A stretch of 64,000 nt of DNA from Adonisia turfae CCMR0081 (GCF_011009555.1 NZ_QXHD01000004.1:4658122-4722121), one strand, 5' to 3'. Shown: positions 27,457 through 37,005, counted from the stretch's first letter. Translations and numbers: made by a program. The notes: a model not told the origin generated them from the letters alone.

Positions 27457-29442
27457 TTAAAAATCTTCAAAATCATCATCCAGCTTTTCCAGACATTGCA
27501 AAGATAAACCTCTGACTAGGTTGTGCTGTTTCAACATGATTTGATTATCAGTGATAATTTGTTCAACCAAGTACCGTTCTCGGAGAGCATCTAGAGCCAT
27601 TATCTGTTGGTCTGTATCCCTGTCCCAATCTTCTAAATGACTTAGCCAGAAAGTCTCTGGCACTTCACAACGATAAACAGAGGCTTCGCATAAAAGGATA
27701 TAAGACCATTTAGCTCCCTCTTTCAGGCGCTCAAAAGTTTGCTTCAAACGGTACTGAACATTATCTCTCAGTGTTTTCGTAAACCGATCAAGCTTCCATT
27801 GATCGTCTGCACCCTGTTGTGCATTACCTTGTCTGGCTTCTTCAATCGCGTCTAAGACTTCCTGGACTTCGTCACCGTAACGATTCCAATAAGCGATGAC
27901 ATTACCATGAAAGGGGGTATTCTTGATTTCTCCTCCAATGACCCTTAGCGCTAATGGGTGACCTTCATAAGCTTGACCAATTTGTTCCAATCGCTCTCTG
28001 CTTTCAGAGTTGTCACTAATATCCAAACCTATTTTTTGAAATAAATTTATTTGCTCTGTTTTTGCTAATCCGCTAAGAGGTTGAGCATGCCAGAAATTTT
28101 GAGATCGTGTCCCAACTTTTCCTAACTGACCAGGCATATCTTGGGTTGTCAGAATAAAACAGCTTTGGCAGGAGTCTGTCTTCAGGTAACTTGTGAAGAA
28201 CTTGAGCCACCACTCATCTTTGAAGTCATTCCATCCTTTCTCTTCATCACCCTGCAAAATATTTTCCAGAGAGTCCATTTGGACCAGATAGCGATTTTCG
28301 CGCAAATAGCTAATAGTTCGGTTCATTAGCCGCTCAGGATCTTTACGATCATCAGGCGTAACCAATTCGCCCCATTTTTCTAACCAACGGGCAGCCACAC
28401 TAATAAAGTCACCACTCTGTTGATCATTATCAAAATTTTCCTGATGGTAATGGGACCAGTCATTACCTAACCAGTCAATGACCTCTACGGATAGGCGTTC
28501 TCCAAGTGCAGTTTTACCAATGCCAGTAATACCCAATAGCATGAGTAATCGACAGTTACCTTGAATAAGGGTACTCAAATCTTGAATCAAGTTTATTCGA
28601 CCAACCCATCCATCGTCATATGCAAAGAAACTAGGACGAGAAGCTGGTTCGGTAGGTTTTGATTCTAGTTTGGTAGATTTAGGGGCTTTGACTTCTAACT
28701 TTGACAAAATTTCAAAGGCAAATGCGCTAGCATTCTGTGAAGCTCGCTCCTGCCGGTCTTCTTCATTACCTTCGACTGGGTCGTCTGCATTTTTATCTTT
28801 AATGAGATCGGAGATGCCACGAATTACCAAAGTCTGGATATCAGGGTAAGCAAAGGCAGCTTTCAGGAAACCATAGCCTTCCATTTCGACTGCGATCGCA
28901 TCATTATATGTAGCCCGCAAAAACTGAAATAATTCAGACTCACGGGATGCGATTACCTTTTCTCCAGCTGCAATAGGAGCTACAAATCCTTTGGGTTTAG
29001 TGCTAGCATCACCAATTATCCGTTTGACCCACTCAGCTTTTCTTGCTTCCGCCGTAGCCCTTTGAACAATGGCATTGGAAGAATTTCCAACTTCAGGGCG
29101 GCTTGAAAACGTTTCACCAACTTTGCCAGACTCATATCCATAGACTTTAGTGGCAGCCACGACAGAGCCGACCTTAACGTCTTTTATTCCCCCCGCAATG
29201 CCCACAAAAAGTAGTACATCGGGTTTGAAGTGAGCAATGGCCCGTTCTGCTTCAACGGCGGCCCCTGTATTGCCAGCCCCTACCTGAGCAAGACCTACAT
29301 CCCATAGCTGAGTATCCGTTACGAACTTTCCCCGTTCATAAATCATCCCTTGGGGATGCGTGTCTTCCTCAAGATCTGTCAAATGCTCGCGTACAGCCAA
29401 GTACTCAACCGGCAAGGCTGTCAGGATTACAGCAAGGGGCAT
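27457..29442 (-). CDS. PNP-NB-ARC STAND ATPase without its own sensor repeats (661 aa)
   Basis: Residues 1-255 are a PNP_UDP domain with all key motifs kept: VGIAGGIKDV (about 81), VEMEGYGF (about 185) and RGISDLIKD (about 210). After a linker, FFAYDDGWVGR introduces an NB-ARC-type domain with Walker A GITGIGKT (about 305-312), Walker B YLVQMDS (about 387) and a GHPLALRVIGGE helix. A winged-helix-like region follows and the protein ends at 661 in LDDDFEDF. Related STAND proteins usually carry C-terminal repeats for sensing; here none are present and six TPR genes follow on the same strand. I infer a switch protein that borrows its sensors in trans and whose PNP domain is the effector. Confidence 0.9.
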   Translation of the reverse strand: MPLAVILTALPVEYLAVREHLTDLEEDTHPQGMIYERGKFVTDTQLWDVGLAQVGAGNTGAAVEAERAIAHFKPDVLLFVGIAGGIKDVKVGSVVAATKVYGYESGKVGETFSSRPEVGNSSNAIVQRATAEARKAEWVKRIIGDASTKPKGFVAPIAAGEKVIASRESELFQFLRATYNDAIAVEMEGYGFLKAAFAYPDIQTLVIRGISDLIKDKNADDPVEGNEEDRQERASQNASAFAFEILSKLEVKAPKSTKLESKPTEPASRPSFFAYDDGWVGRINLIQDLSTLIQGNCRLLMLLGITGIGKTALGERLSVEVIDWLGNDWSHYHQENFDNDQQSGDFISVAARWLEKWGELVTPDDRKDPERLMNRTISYLRENRYLVQMDSLENILQGDEEKGWNDFKDEWWLKFFTSYLKTDSCQSCFILTTQDMPGQLGKVGTRSQNFWHAQPLSGLAKTEQINLFQKIGLDISDNSESRERLEQIGQAYEGHPLALRVIGGEIKNTPFHGNVIAYWNRYGDEVQEVLDAIEEARQGNAQQGADDQWKLDRFTKTLRDNVQYRLKQTFERLKEGAKWSYILLCEASVYRCEVPETFWLSHLEDWDRDTDQQIMALDALRERYLVEQIITDNQIMLKQHNLVRGLSLQCLEKLDDDFEDF

Positions 29443-29631
29443 GGGCTTTATTTCAATTTAGCTTGATGTTCACTATTCTGGCGATTTCAACTTGAAATGC
29501 CAAGGGACTAAGGTATTTCTTTGCTTTTTGATCTACTACAAATGGGTTTTCACCATTGCTGTCTTATTTGTTGAATTTAACAAGCAATAGAGTGAAATGG
29601 TACAAATTTTCTGCTATTAAAAGTAAAAATT

Positions 29632-29889
29632 CTATCTCTTATGTGTTCTCTTTTGATTACTCAAAAGAGACTTTTGGTAAATTGCAATAGCTCTACCATG
29701 GGCAACAGGATCTTCTCGGTTATGCAACCAATCCTTTAGAAGCTCAAGATTATAGCGAATGCAACGACTGTTGATCCTCACCCAGTGGAGACCTTCAATC
29801 CATTCGCCACTGCGACGATAGCGCTTGAGTGTCGAAGCACTCATATTCAAACATTCTGTTGCTTGACGTTTACTTGCAAAGAGAAGCAT
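29632..29889 (-). CDS. Small HTH (excisionase/MerR-like) DNA-binding protein
   Basis: 85 residues. ASKRQATECLNMSASTLKRY is a winged-helix or MerR-like recognition segment, followed by a wing-like RYNLELLKDWLHN region and a basic end. Proteins of this size and pattern serve as excisionases or small regulators on cyanobacterial mobile elements. It lies between the STAND series and the plasmid genes and may mark an element boundary, but no integrase is visible in the window. It is preceded by 190 bases without genes. Confidence 0.6.
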   Translation of the reverse strand: MLLFASKRQATECLNMSASTLKRYRRSGEWIEGLHWVRINSRCIRYNLELLKDWLHNREDPVAHGRAIAIYQKSLLSNQKRTHKR

Positions 29890-30532
29890 GACGCTACTCC
29901 TAACCGTTATTGGTCAACTCCAAAATCGGCAGATGTGTGTGAGAAGGTTCTTGCTGCTATGCCAGTAAACCCTCAGCAGTCCTGATAGCTTCTATATTAC
30001 GATCAATGCTGAATCTATGCGGACGAAGAAATATTGCTTAATTTAGTTTGTGGTTGAATATTTCATATAGGCGAAACGTCAACTTTTTTAACCTATATGC
30101 CTGAACTCAACCTATCTAAAGCTCTGGGTTTTGAAGAAACCTACCAAAGTTGTCAGCATAAAGTGACTATGTAAGGACGCCAACCAGTTATACCTGGTTG
30201 ATTGATCAGCATAACTCTCAAAACTACTGGTTTAGCTGGACTTTAGCTCCTATCAAAATCTAAACTTGCCTAGCTCATTGCCCCTTGACTCAGTCAGGCG
30301 TTGTGGCTAATCTAAGCCTTAGGCTGTTCACGGCCTTACTACAGAGCCCATAATTTAGCGCCATCGGCAGGTGCAGCAACACCATGCCGATGACATACGC
30401 CCTCCAAGCTGAGCGAGCAGCCTGGGAACGCAGGTTTAATGTACCTGATGCCACCCCGGATTGCACCTATGCAGGGGGTGGCTATCTTATGGCTCTGGTT
30501 TCCTTCTCGTCGTTTATCGGAGATCAGAGTCC
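29890..30532. other. Gene-poor stretch between HTH gene and 82-residue protein gene
   Basis: I see no convincing gene in most of this stretch. A short frame at 30,384-30,590 (MTYALQAERAAWERRFN start) is possible but unsupported. One small hairpin is AACCAG-TTATAC-CTGGTT at 30,182-30,199. No repeats or recognisable promoter were found. Confidence 0.5.
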
Positions 30533-30778
30533 ATGTTTATCGAAACTGACCAGGGCGCAGATGCGCCTACGGATCAACCTGTCAGCGTAACTTTGCCAGA
30601 GCATAACTATGAAGATGTTCGAGTACTGCTGCTAGGTAGCCTGACATCGGTGCAAAATACCATCGCCCTACTGTTTAAGCTCAACTACGCAGAGCCTAAC
30701 GACTGGAGCCGTCCTTTGGCCACGGGTCGGCCTAATGAAGTGATGGCTATCTTAACCAAGCGGGTCAGGGTGGATTAG
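30533..30778 (+). CDS. Conserved hypothetical protein, 81 aa
   Basis: ATG 30,533 (MFIETDQGADAPTDQPV) is chosen because the upstream extension is of a different character. The core, VLLLGSLTSVQNTIALLFKL then AEPNDWSRPL and an MAILTKRV ending, resembles short cyanobacterial hypothetical proteins that I recall with the same AEPNDWS and ILTKRV words. Function is unknown. It stands alone, convergent with the gene at 30,881. Confidence 0.6.
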   Translation: MFIETDQGADAPTDQPVSVTLPEHNYEDVRVLLLGSLTSVQNTIALLFKLNYAEPNDWSRPLATGRPNEVMAILTKRVRVD

Positions 30779-30880
30779 TCTCTTGCCGACCTAATTTACA
30801 GAACAGTCATCATTCTCAGCTCGCGATTCATCTTCTTAAGGAGATGGATCGCGAGTTCAACCAAGATTCCCAGACGTGAT

Positions 30881-31273
30881 TTAACTGGTGACTGCTGAAG
30901 CACTCTGTTTCTGCTGGGGTAAATATCTTGGTTGTTGTTTGAACTGCTTGAACGCGTCTCGCACTGTGTATTTTGCATAGCGAACCATGGCCAGTATTAT
31001 CACGTCTTTTTCATAGACCTGATACTGAATAAACGGTCCCTGAAGTAGAGTAATGGCTACGTTCATAGCCGGTTTTCCAAGTCTGAGTGCGGTCAAGGCC
31101 ACTGAGTCATCTAGTTTGATGGCAGCCCACTCATTAACAATAAAGCGCTGGTATAGCTCGATATAGTCAATATCAGGTTCTCCAATCACCTGTCGGCTAA
31201 TCTCTAAATAATCGTGCCGTGCGGCCTGAGCTTGTTGGGTCCTACATGTATGAGGCTTAGGAAGACGTTTCAT
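30881..31273 (-). CDS. Plasmid-associated hypothetical protein, paralogue 1 (130 aa)
   Basis: Shares its layout with the next gene upstream: ARHDYLEISRQVIGEP against ARQQYLDLARRVIGDP, LYQRFIVNEWAAIKLDD against LYQRFAENDWAAIKLDE, and a QYQVYEKDV against QYHVHQNKV segment. The two are a tandem duplication. No catalytic motif is visible, and the basic ends suggest nucleic-acid or partner binding. It is the last gene of the ParM-like series, 39 bases after its paralogue. Function unknown; a role in plasmid maintenance or transfer is inferred from position. Confidence 0.7.
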   Translation of the reverse strand: MKRLPKPHTCRTQQAQAARHDYLEISRQVIGEPDIDYIELYQRFIVNEWAAIKLDDSVALTALRLGKPAMNVAITLLQGPFIQYQVYEKDVIILAMVRYAKYTVRDAFKQFKQQPRYLPQQKQSASAVTS

Positions 31274-31312
31274 ACGCTTTTGAGTTTAGCTATCCGTCAT
31301 CAAAATCACTCG

Positions 31313-31705
31313 TTAGTCAATTTCTAAATCAGCCTTTCGAGATTTTATCGGTTTCGTTCCCAAAGACTTCGCCTTCTCTACTTGCTGCAACACTTTCATC
31401 ACGGTCGATCTCACATATTGACTCATTGGTGGAAGTGGCACCTTATTCTGATGTACGTGGTACTGCAAATAGGGACTTTGATGCAAAATCCCCGATACCA
31501 CCTTTGGCGAATGTCCTGACGTCAATCCTTTCAGGGCAACTGCCTCATCCAACTTAATCGCTGCCCAGTCATTTTCAGCAAACCGCTGATAGAGCACACC
31601 ATATTCGAGGTTTGGGTCTCCAATGACCCGCCGCGCCAGGTCTAAATACTGTTGCCTCGCGACCACCCCACGCTCACTGGCCGGTTCCTTTGGTGTTAAT
31701 GCCAT
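31313..31705 (-). CDS. Plasmid-associated hypothetical protein, paralogue 2 (130 aa)
   Basis: Same length and motif order as the gene at 30,881 (VIGDP, LYQRF, WAAIKLDE, QYHVHQNKV), but with a longer Lys-rich C-terminus. Its ATG directly abuts the TAG of the 180-residue gene upstream, so the two are very likely co-translated. No known domain is recognised. Confidence 0.72.
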   Translation of the reverse strand: MALTPKEPASERGVVARQQYLDLARRVIGDPNLEYGVLYQRFAENDWAAIKLDEAVALKGLTSGHSPKVVSGILHQSPYLQYHVHQNKVPLPPMSQYVRSTVMKVLQQVEKAKSLGTKPIKSRKADLEID

Positions 31706-32248
31706 CTATCCCGCAAGCTCCGAATTATCGATTATTTCGCCAAGGGCTAATTCTCCAAGGGCTGCTGCCTCATCAAAATCCACTCCCTCGTTCTGGGGAA
31801 TGGCGTCACTCTCCTCAGATGAATTCTCTACTGAAACTTGTTGGTCTCCACCTTGGGAGGCCAATACCCCGGTCACAATAAACTGCTGTAACACTTCACC
31901 CATCGTCTGCTGAATCGCCTGCTTCAACTCGGGACTCACCTGAGCTGTCTGGGGAGACTCGATGCTAAAGGTTTGACAGATCAAATCAATCTGACGACTG
32001 AGTGCCGCCACCGATTCTCTGGCCATTCCTTGCAGTTCGTCCTCACTAAGATCTTTCATCGCCTGATAGGCAAAGGGCTGCCAAAACGCTGACATGGCTT
32101 CCAGTCCCTTATGCTTACCCAGGCGGGCAGGTATCTGTTCATTCTGAATCAGATACTCAAACACCACCCCAATGGGCTTATCGAGATCCGCATTGTAGGA
32201 AAACAAAATCCGCTGGCGTTCCGTGTTCGCTTGTCGTTTCCGGGGCAT
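31706..32248 (-). CDS. Hypothetical partner of the ParM-like ATPase (180 aa)
   Basis: A basic N-terminus (PRKRQANTERQRILFSYN) and a long helical middle with DELQGMARESVAALSRQIDL lead to an acidic tail. It starts 9 bases after the ParM-like gene. In ParMRC-type systems the small gene next to the actin-like ATPase encodes the DNA-binding adaptor ParR, and size and place fit that role. No ribbon-helix-helix could be assigned with certainty. Some plasmid families have a different adaptor here. Confidence 0.6.
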   Translation of the reverse strand: MPRKRQANTERQRILFSYNADLDKPIGVVFEYLIQNEQIPARLGKHKGLEAMSAFWQPFAYQAMKDLSEDELQGMARESVAALSRQIDLICQTFSIESPQTAQVSPELKQAIQQTMGEVLQQFIVTGVLASQGGDQQVSVENSSEESDAIPQNEGVDFDEAAALGELALGEIIDNSELAG

Positions 32249-32257
32249 TGATGTCTC

Positions 32258-33385
32258 CTAGGCCGTTACCTTGCATAGCTTACCGATGAGGCCCTGAAAT
32301 AGGCCGTAACCGTCCACCATTCGTAACGGTAGCGTTGGAATAATGGCCGATTCCGGTAACTGATTGGCAATGGCCGTGAGCTGAGACTGACGGCCATCGG
32401 CAAAGGTGACTCGCTCAGTAAGATTCAGATCATAAAAGTAGTCTTCCAACCTGGGGCGCAATACATGGGAGGCTCCACCACTGACGGTGATATCCACGGC
32501 TGCATTACCCAGTTGCTTAAAGACGTGGTCCTGCAAATGCACCTGTACCGATTGCCAGTAGGTTTGCCGTACCGCTTCGGCCAGCTCACCAAAATCATAG
32601 AGACTGCCCCGCGACTGGGAAATCTGCTGATTGTGTCCCGTCATCAATGCATTCATTAAGGCCCCATAGTCAGCCGTTGTGACTCCTAGCGAGTCAGCCG
32701 TCTTTTCAAATATTGGCCAGAATCCTGGACCATTAGAGCTGGACGATGCTACTCGCAATGAGCCACCTTCAAAATACAGTGCCGACAAATTCCGGTGTCC
32801 CATCATCAGCACCATCATGCAGCGCTGGGCAATGGACTGGCCCACCGATTCCAACCGCTGCTTATGTCGAAGATACAAGCCAAATCCTTCAGGAAAGAAC
32901 TTCAGTGATAGCCCTATCCGCTGAGGGGTATCTCGAAACTTAAAGCCGGACTGACAGAGTGCCTTCAGTTGTTCGGCTACTTCATTACGGGTGCGAATTT
33001 CTGTGAGGGGCAATGCTAACCAGACGGTTGCATCGTAGTGGGTGGGCAGTTCTTCGGCGGTTGCGATCGCACCCAACGCCGCCGCAATCTTATACGCCGC
33101 CATCTGCGATTTCTTGGCCATCAGACTATTGGTTTCCAGAAATGCCTTCGCCGCATCCCCCACTAACACAATTTCATCATCCAACTGTAACCAGGCACAC
33201 TCTTGAGGCCGACCTGAGGCATTCAAGCTAGGCACTGAAACCGACGATAGTCCATCGGCTACTTCCGCCCCCATCCATAGGGGCACGGTTTGGCCTGGAT
33301 GCACCCGATAGAAAAACTTTGAAGCCGACGAACCCAGGTCCGCCGCCAGATAAATCTGTGGATTTGCAACTGTAGTTAGAGTCAT
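32258..33385 (-). CDS. ParM/StbA-like actin-family ATPase
   Basis: 375 residues from ATG 33,385, chosen because GGAG lies 9 bases upstream and the actin fold begins at once; an upstream ATG at 33,484 would add an unrelated leader. The phosphate-1 loop is YLAADLGSSASKFFYRV, the phosphate-2 region is GHRNLSALYFEGG and the adenosine motif is ITVSGGASHVL. Such proteins form filaments that push plasmid copies apart. It is the first gene of a four-gene minus-strand series and faces the relaxase gene across a 295-base gap. Confidence 0.8.
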   Translation of the reverse strand: MTLTTVANPQIYLAADLGSSASKFFYRVHPGQTVPLWMGAEVADGLSSVSVPSLNASGRPQECAWLQLDDEIVLVGDAAKAFLETNSLMAKKSQMAAYKIAAALGAIATAEELPTHYDATVWLALPLTEIRTRNEVAEQLKALCQSGFKFRDTPQRIGLSLKFFPEGFGLYLRHKQRLESVGQSIAQRCMMVLMMGHRNLSALYFEGGSLRVASSSSNGPGFWPIFEKTADSLGVTTADYGALMNALMTGHNQQISQSRGSLYDFGELAEAVRQTYWQSVQVHLQDHVFKQLGNAAVDITVSGGASHVLRPRLEDYFYDLNLTERVTFADGRQSQLTAIANQLPESAIIPTLPLRMVDGYGLFQGLIGKLCKVTA

Positions 33386-33680
33386 GTGGTTCTCCAATTC
33401 CGACACCGCCCATGCTAAGGGCATTAAACCAGCATGGATATAAATGGATAAATAATGAAATATAGTTGACCAAATAATAGACATATTGGTTAGTATTGGA
33501 ATTAGATTTCAGGTTTTGTCTACCAGGTTACGCCCCGATCCGGGGCTTCACGGGGAGGCCACACAGGACGCCAAATTTTTGGCAATTTTCCCCTATCCCC
33601 CATCTCCCAACAGTTTCAAGGTTTTTCACCTCATCTACTCGTTTTGCTCGATTGTTGTGTCGTTTTAGACTAAGCTTTCC
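33386..33680. promoter_or_regulatory. Divergent ParM/relaxase region with two hairpins, candidate oriT
   Basis: Two perfect hairpins lie close together: GCCCCG-ATC-CGGGGC (33,532-33,546) and GCCAAA-TT-TTTGGC (33,570-33,583). MobF relaxases usually nick beside an inverted repeat a short way from their own gene. The region must also hold promoters for both directions. The nick site cannot be read directly. Confidence 0.45.
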
Positions 33681-36600
33681 GTGCTTTCCACGAGTAATCT
33701 TTCGGCCCATCAAGCGGCCCATTACTACTCAAAAGAAGACTATTACAGCCAGGAGGAAGGGGTATCTCTATCTCGCTGGTTGGGTGAGGGTGCCAAGAAA
33801 TTAAATCTCTCTGGTGATGTCAATACCGAAACCTTTCAACAGCTGTTGCGAGGACAGACGCCGGAGGGGCAGAATTTGTTCAGTCGTAAAGTCAATATCG
33901 ATAAGCGCCGAGCGGCGACAGACTTTACCTTTAGTGCGCCGAAGAGTGTTAGCATTGCTGCCCTGGTGCAACAGGATGAACGGGTGGTGAAAGCGCATCA
34001 TCAGGCCGTGGCAAAAGCCGTTTCTGTTTTAGAAGAACGCTATGCTCAGACAAGAATTTCAACGGAAACAGGACGGCAACGGATCAAGACTGAAAATCTC
34101 ATTACGGCTGTGTTTACCCATGGCACCAGTCGAGAGGTTGAGCCTCAGCTTCATAGCCATTGTGTGGTGCTAAATGCTACCCAGTTGTCCGATGGTCGCT
34201 GGTTTAGTTTTAGTAATGAGCAGGCCATAGCTAATAAAAAACTGCTCGGTCAGCTCTATCAGAATGAACTGGCCCACTTACTCAAACGACAAGGGTACGA
34301 AATTGAGCCCAAAGCCCACGGTCAATTTGAGTTAAAGGGCTATGCTCCAGAATTGCTGAAAGCTTTTTCTACCAGACGAAAACAGATTCTGTCTTTACTG
34401 GAAGAATGGGAGTCTGAGGGGAAGAAGCCGACAGCGGCTAATGGCAAGGAAATTCAGTCGGAGATGCTGTTACGGGAAGCAGCGAATCTGAAGACGCGGA
34501 AGAATAAACCAAAAGTAACCAGTGCTGAACGATTGCTAAAGGGTTGGAATGCGTTTGTGCAGTTGAAGGGGTTTGAGTTACCGGAATTACCGGGGGAGGG
34601 GGTTGCGATCTCTCCCGGTCAAACAGTTCATGCCGATAATGCCGAATCGAATCTCAAACCTGCCATCCAACATTGTGGTGAGCGGGATGCGGTTTTTCGG
34701 CAAACGCACCTGGAGCGGTTTGTGTTTGAGTATCATTTAGGGGAGCAGAGTTGGGAGGAATTGGAGGGTGCGATCTCGACCAACCCCGAACTCATCAAAG
34801 TCGAAGATCAGAAGTTCACCACCCAAGCTGCTTTAAATCTCGAACTCAATACCATCCGACTGATGCAGCAGGGTAGGGGAAAGGTGGAACCACTGGCATT
34901 TTCGGAATCGTTGGTGAACGATCTCTCCCTTACACAAGAGCAAAAGCAAGCTATCCAACTCACCTGTACCACTCCCGACCAGTTCGTTGCCTGGCAAGGC
35001 TCTGCTGGTTCCGGTAAAACCTATGCCCTGAATACGCTCAAGCAAATTGCTCAAGGCCAGGGCTATCAGGTACGAGGCTTTGCCACCAGTGCTGAAGCGG
35101 CCCATGGTTTGGGCCAGACATTAGATATTCAGACAGAAACCGTGGCTGCCTTGCTAGCTTCTCAAAATTGGGAAACCGGAAACGCTATCTGGATTGTGGA
35201 TGAAGCAGGCCTACTCAGCATGAAAGATGCTCGTGCTTTACTGACCCGTGCCACCGTCGAGCAGGCCCGAGTGATTCTGGTGGGTGATACGAAGCAGCTC
35301 TCTGCTGTTGAAGCAGGCAATCCATTCAAAAGTTTGCAGGCAGGGGGAATTACTACCGCGTATCTGGATGAAACCTTACGGCAGCAGCGCCAGGAACTAA
35401 AAACAGCGGTGCAACTGATCGTTCAGGGCAAGATGGTTCAAGGTATCGATACTCTTGATGCAGCTGGATGTATTTGTGAGGTTGAAAATGCTGACCTCAG
35501 GCGTAAACAATTAGCCCAAGATTATCTGGCGCTATCATCAGAGGATCGGAAGCAAACGCTAATTCTGGCAGGGACTAATCAGGAGCGGTTGGCATTGACT
35601 CAAAACTTACGGGCGGAGCTTCAGGCTGAAGGGAGTTTAGGGCAAGATGCTTTCACGGTTATGGGGTTGCGCCAGAAGAATATCACCAAAGCCCAGGCTG
35701 GTTATGTGACGGTGTATCAGTCAGGAGATGTGCTGGTGCCAACACAGAATTATCAGAAGCAGGGTTTACTGAAAGGGCAGCAGTATACGGTAGTTTCGGT
35801 AGATCAAGAAAACCATCGGCTACTGGTAGAGACACCGGTTGGTCAAGTGATGGGAGTTGATCCTGGGCGGTGTCCGTTGAAATCAGTTTATGTGGGCCAG
35901 GATGTTCAGGTAGCTCCTGGCGATCAACTGCGTTGGACTAAAAATGATCGGGCTAATAAACGGCGCAATGGCCAGCGATTTACGGTTCAGCATATTGGGA
36001 CTGATGGCACCGCTCAGGTGACTGACAGTGAAGGGAATACGCAGCAGATAAATCTCAGCAGTCGGCAGTATGTGGACTATGCCTGGGTGAGTACAACCTA
36101 TGGCAGTCAGGGAAAGACAGCGGATCGGGTCATGGCTCTAATGGATAGCACGACGACAAATCGAGAGTCTTTTTATGTGACGGTGTCTCGTGCCAAGTAC
36201 CATTTAGCACTGTATACGGCTGATAAGGTGGCGCTATCGCAGTGGGCTGAGGCATCAAAGGCTAAGGAAAATACGAGTGATTATGTTCCATTAGCTCAAG
36301 TGGTGGAAAAGAAAGTTACAAGCTCACCTGAAAATCCTCAAAGCACCTCTCAAATTAATAAACAGCCTGTAAACACGACAATTACAAAAGAGTTATCAGG
36401 ACAGAAACAGTCTGTCGTCCCTAATGAGAGTCCTAATCCAGATATTGACCGACGTAAAACTGAATCTCCACTCCTCAAATCAAATACTCAGCCATCAGCA
36501 AAACAGAAGTACATGGCTCTTTGGCAGCGCTATAGTCAGGGGCTTACAGCCAGTGACCCCGCGAATCTTGACATCCAGGTTGCACGACGAGCGTTGAAGG

Positions 36601-36797
36601 ATGGCCAGACCCAGAAGGATATTTCGCTGATGCTTTCAGCAGTTAGCACTATGGTGCGGCGAATCAGTCAAGAGCAGGGTAAGCCGCAGGCGATACTCTA
36701 TGTCAATCAAACTATACGAAGGATGCTCATTAGTAAGCAAGCTCCCACTGTGACGAGACGTCAAGGGGCGTATGATCGGCAGATGGAATTGGAATGA
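33681..36797 (+). CDS. MobF relaxase-helicase (TraI/TrwC type), 1,038 aa
   Basis: GTG start at 33,681 gives MLSTSNLSAHQAAHYYSKED, with the paired tyrosines at the place expected for a MobF relaxase. The metal-binding histidine cluster is EPQLHSHCVVLNAT (about residue 155-165). A RecD-like helicase follows with Walker A WQGSAGSGKTYAL (about 440), Walker B IWIVDEAGLLS (about 505) and the late motif STTYGSQGKTADRV (about 810). The last 150 residues are a linker plus a helical domain. Such proteins nick oriT, bind the 5' end and unwind the strand for conjugative transfer. No type IV secretion genes are in the window, so the element may be only mobilisable or may continue elsewhere. Confidence 0.93.
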   Translation: MLSTSNLSAHQAAHYYSKEDYYSQEEGVSLSRWLGEGAKKLNLSGDVNTETFQQLLRGQTPEGQNLFSRKVNIDKRRAATDFTFSAPKSVSIAALVQQDERVVKAHHQAVAKAVSVLEERYAQTRISTETGRQRIKTENLITAVFTHGTSREVEPQLHSHCVVLNATQLSDGRWFSFSNEQAIANKKLLGQLYQNELAHLLKRQGYEIEPKAHGQFELKGYAPELLKAFSTRRKQILSLLEEWESEGKKPTAANGKEIQSEMLLREAANLKTRKNKPKVTSAERLLKGWNAFVQLKGFELPELPGEGVAISPGQTVHADNAESNLKPAIQHCGERDAVFRQTHLERFVFEYHLGEQSWEELEGAISTNPELIKVEDQKFTTQAALNLELNTIRLMQQGRGKVEPLAFSESLVNDLSLTQEQKQAIQLTCTTPDQFVAWQGSAGSGKTYALNTLKQIAQGQGYQVRGFATSAEAAHGLGQTLDIQTETVAALLASQNWETGNAIWIVDEAGLLSMKDARALLTRATVEQARVILVGDTKQLSAVEAGNPFKSLQAGGITTAYLDETLRQQRQELKTAVQLIVQGKMVQGIDTLDAAGCICEVENADLRRKQLAQDYLALSSEDRKQTLILAGTNQERLALTQNLRAELQAEGSLGQDAFTVMGLRQKNITKAQAGYVTVYQSGDVLVPTQNYQKQGLLKGQQYTVVSVDQENHRLLVETPVGQVMGVDPGRCPLKSVYVGQDVQVAPGDQLRWTKNDRANKRRNGQRFTVQHIGTDGTAQVTDSEGNTQQINLSSRQYVDYAWVSTTYGSQGKTADRVMALMDSTTTNRESFYVTVSRAKYHLALYTADKVALSQWAEASKAKENTSDYVPLAQVVEKKVTSSPENPQSTSQINKQPVNTTITKELSGQKQSVVPNESPNPDIDRRKTESPLLKSNTQPSAKQKYMALWQRYSQGLTASDPANLDIQVARRALKDGQTQKDISLMLSAVSTMVRRISQEQGKPQAILYVNQTIRRMLISKQAPTVTRRQGAYDRQMELE

Positions 36798-37005
36798 AGT
36801 TCAATCTCAACTTATGCACTATCTACATGGTTTGAAAATAAATTTTGAACACGCTTACAACTTTATTGAGTTTAGTGTCCGCACTATTGCACTAATTTGT
36901 CACTAGTGTTTATCTGTAAGTCAGTATTTTTACGGATTTTGAAGATTAATCACTAATAGGCTCTATAGCTTATGGATTTCCTAAATTATCAGGGTGTGGT
37001 GTAGT

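Noticed and set aside
16174-29442. Regular 120-base spacing that could be taken for a CRISPR or satellite array
   Set aside because: The period is the 40-codon TPR unit in long open frames; there are no spacers or short identical repeats.
30384-30590. Plus-strand frame of 68 residues beginning MPMTYALQAERAAWERRFN
   Set aside because: The first half looks protein-like, but the end overlaps the better supported 30,533 gene in another frame and no family is recognised.
33386-33484. Longer start of the ParM-like gene (ATG 33,484)
   Set aside because: The added 33 residues look like translated upstream region, and a good ribosome site lies before ATG 33,385.
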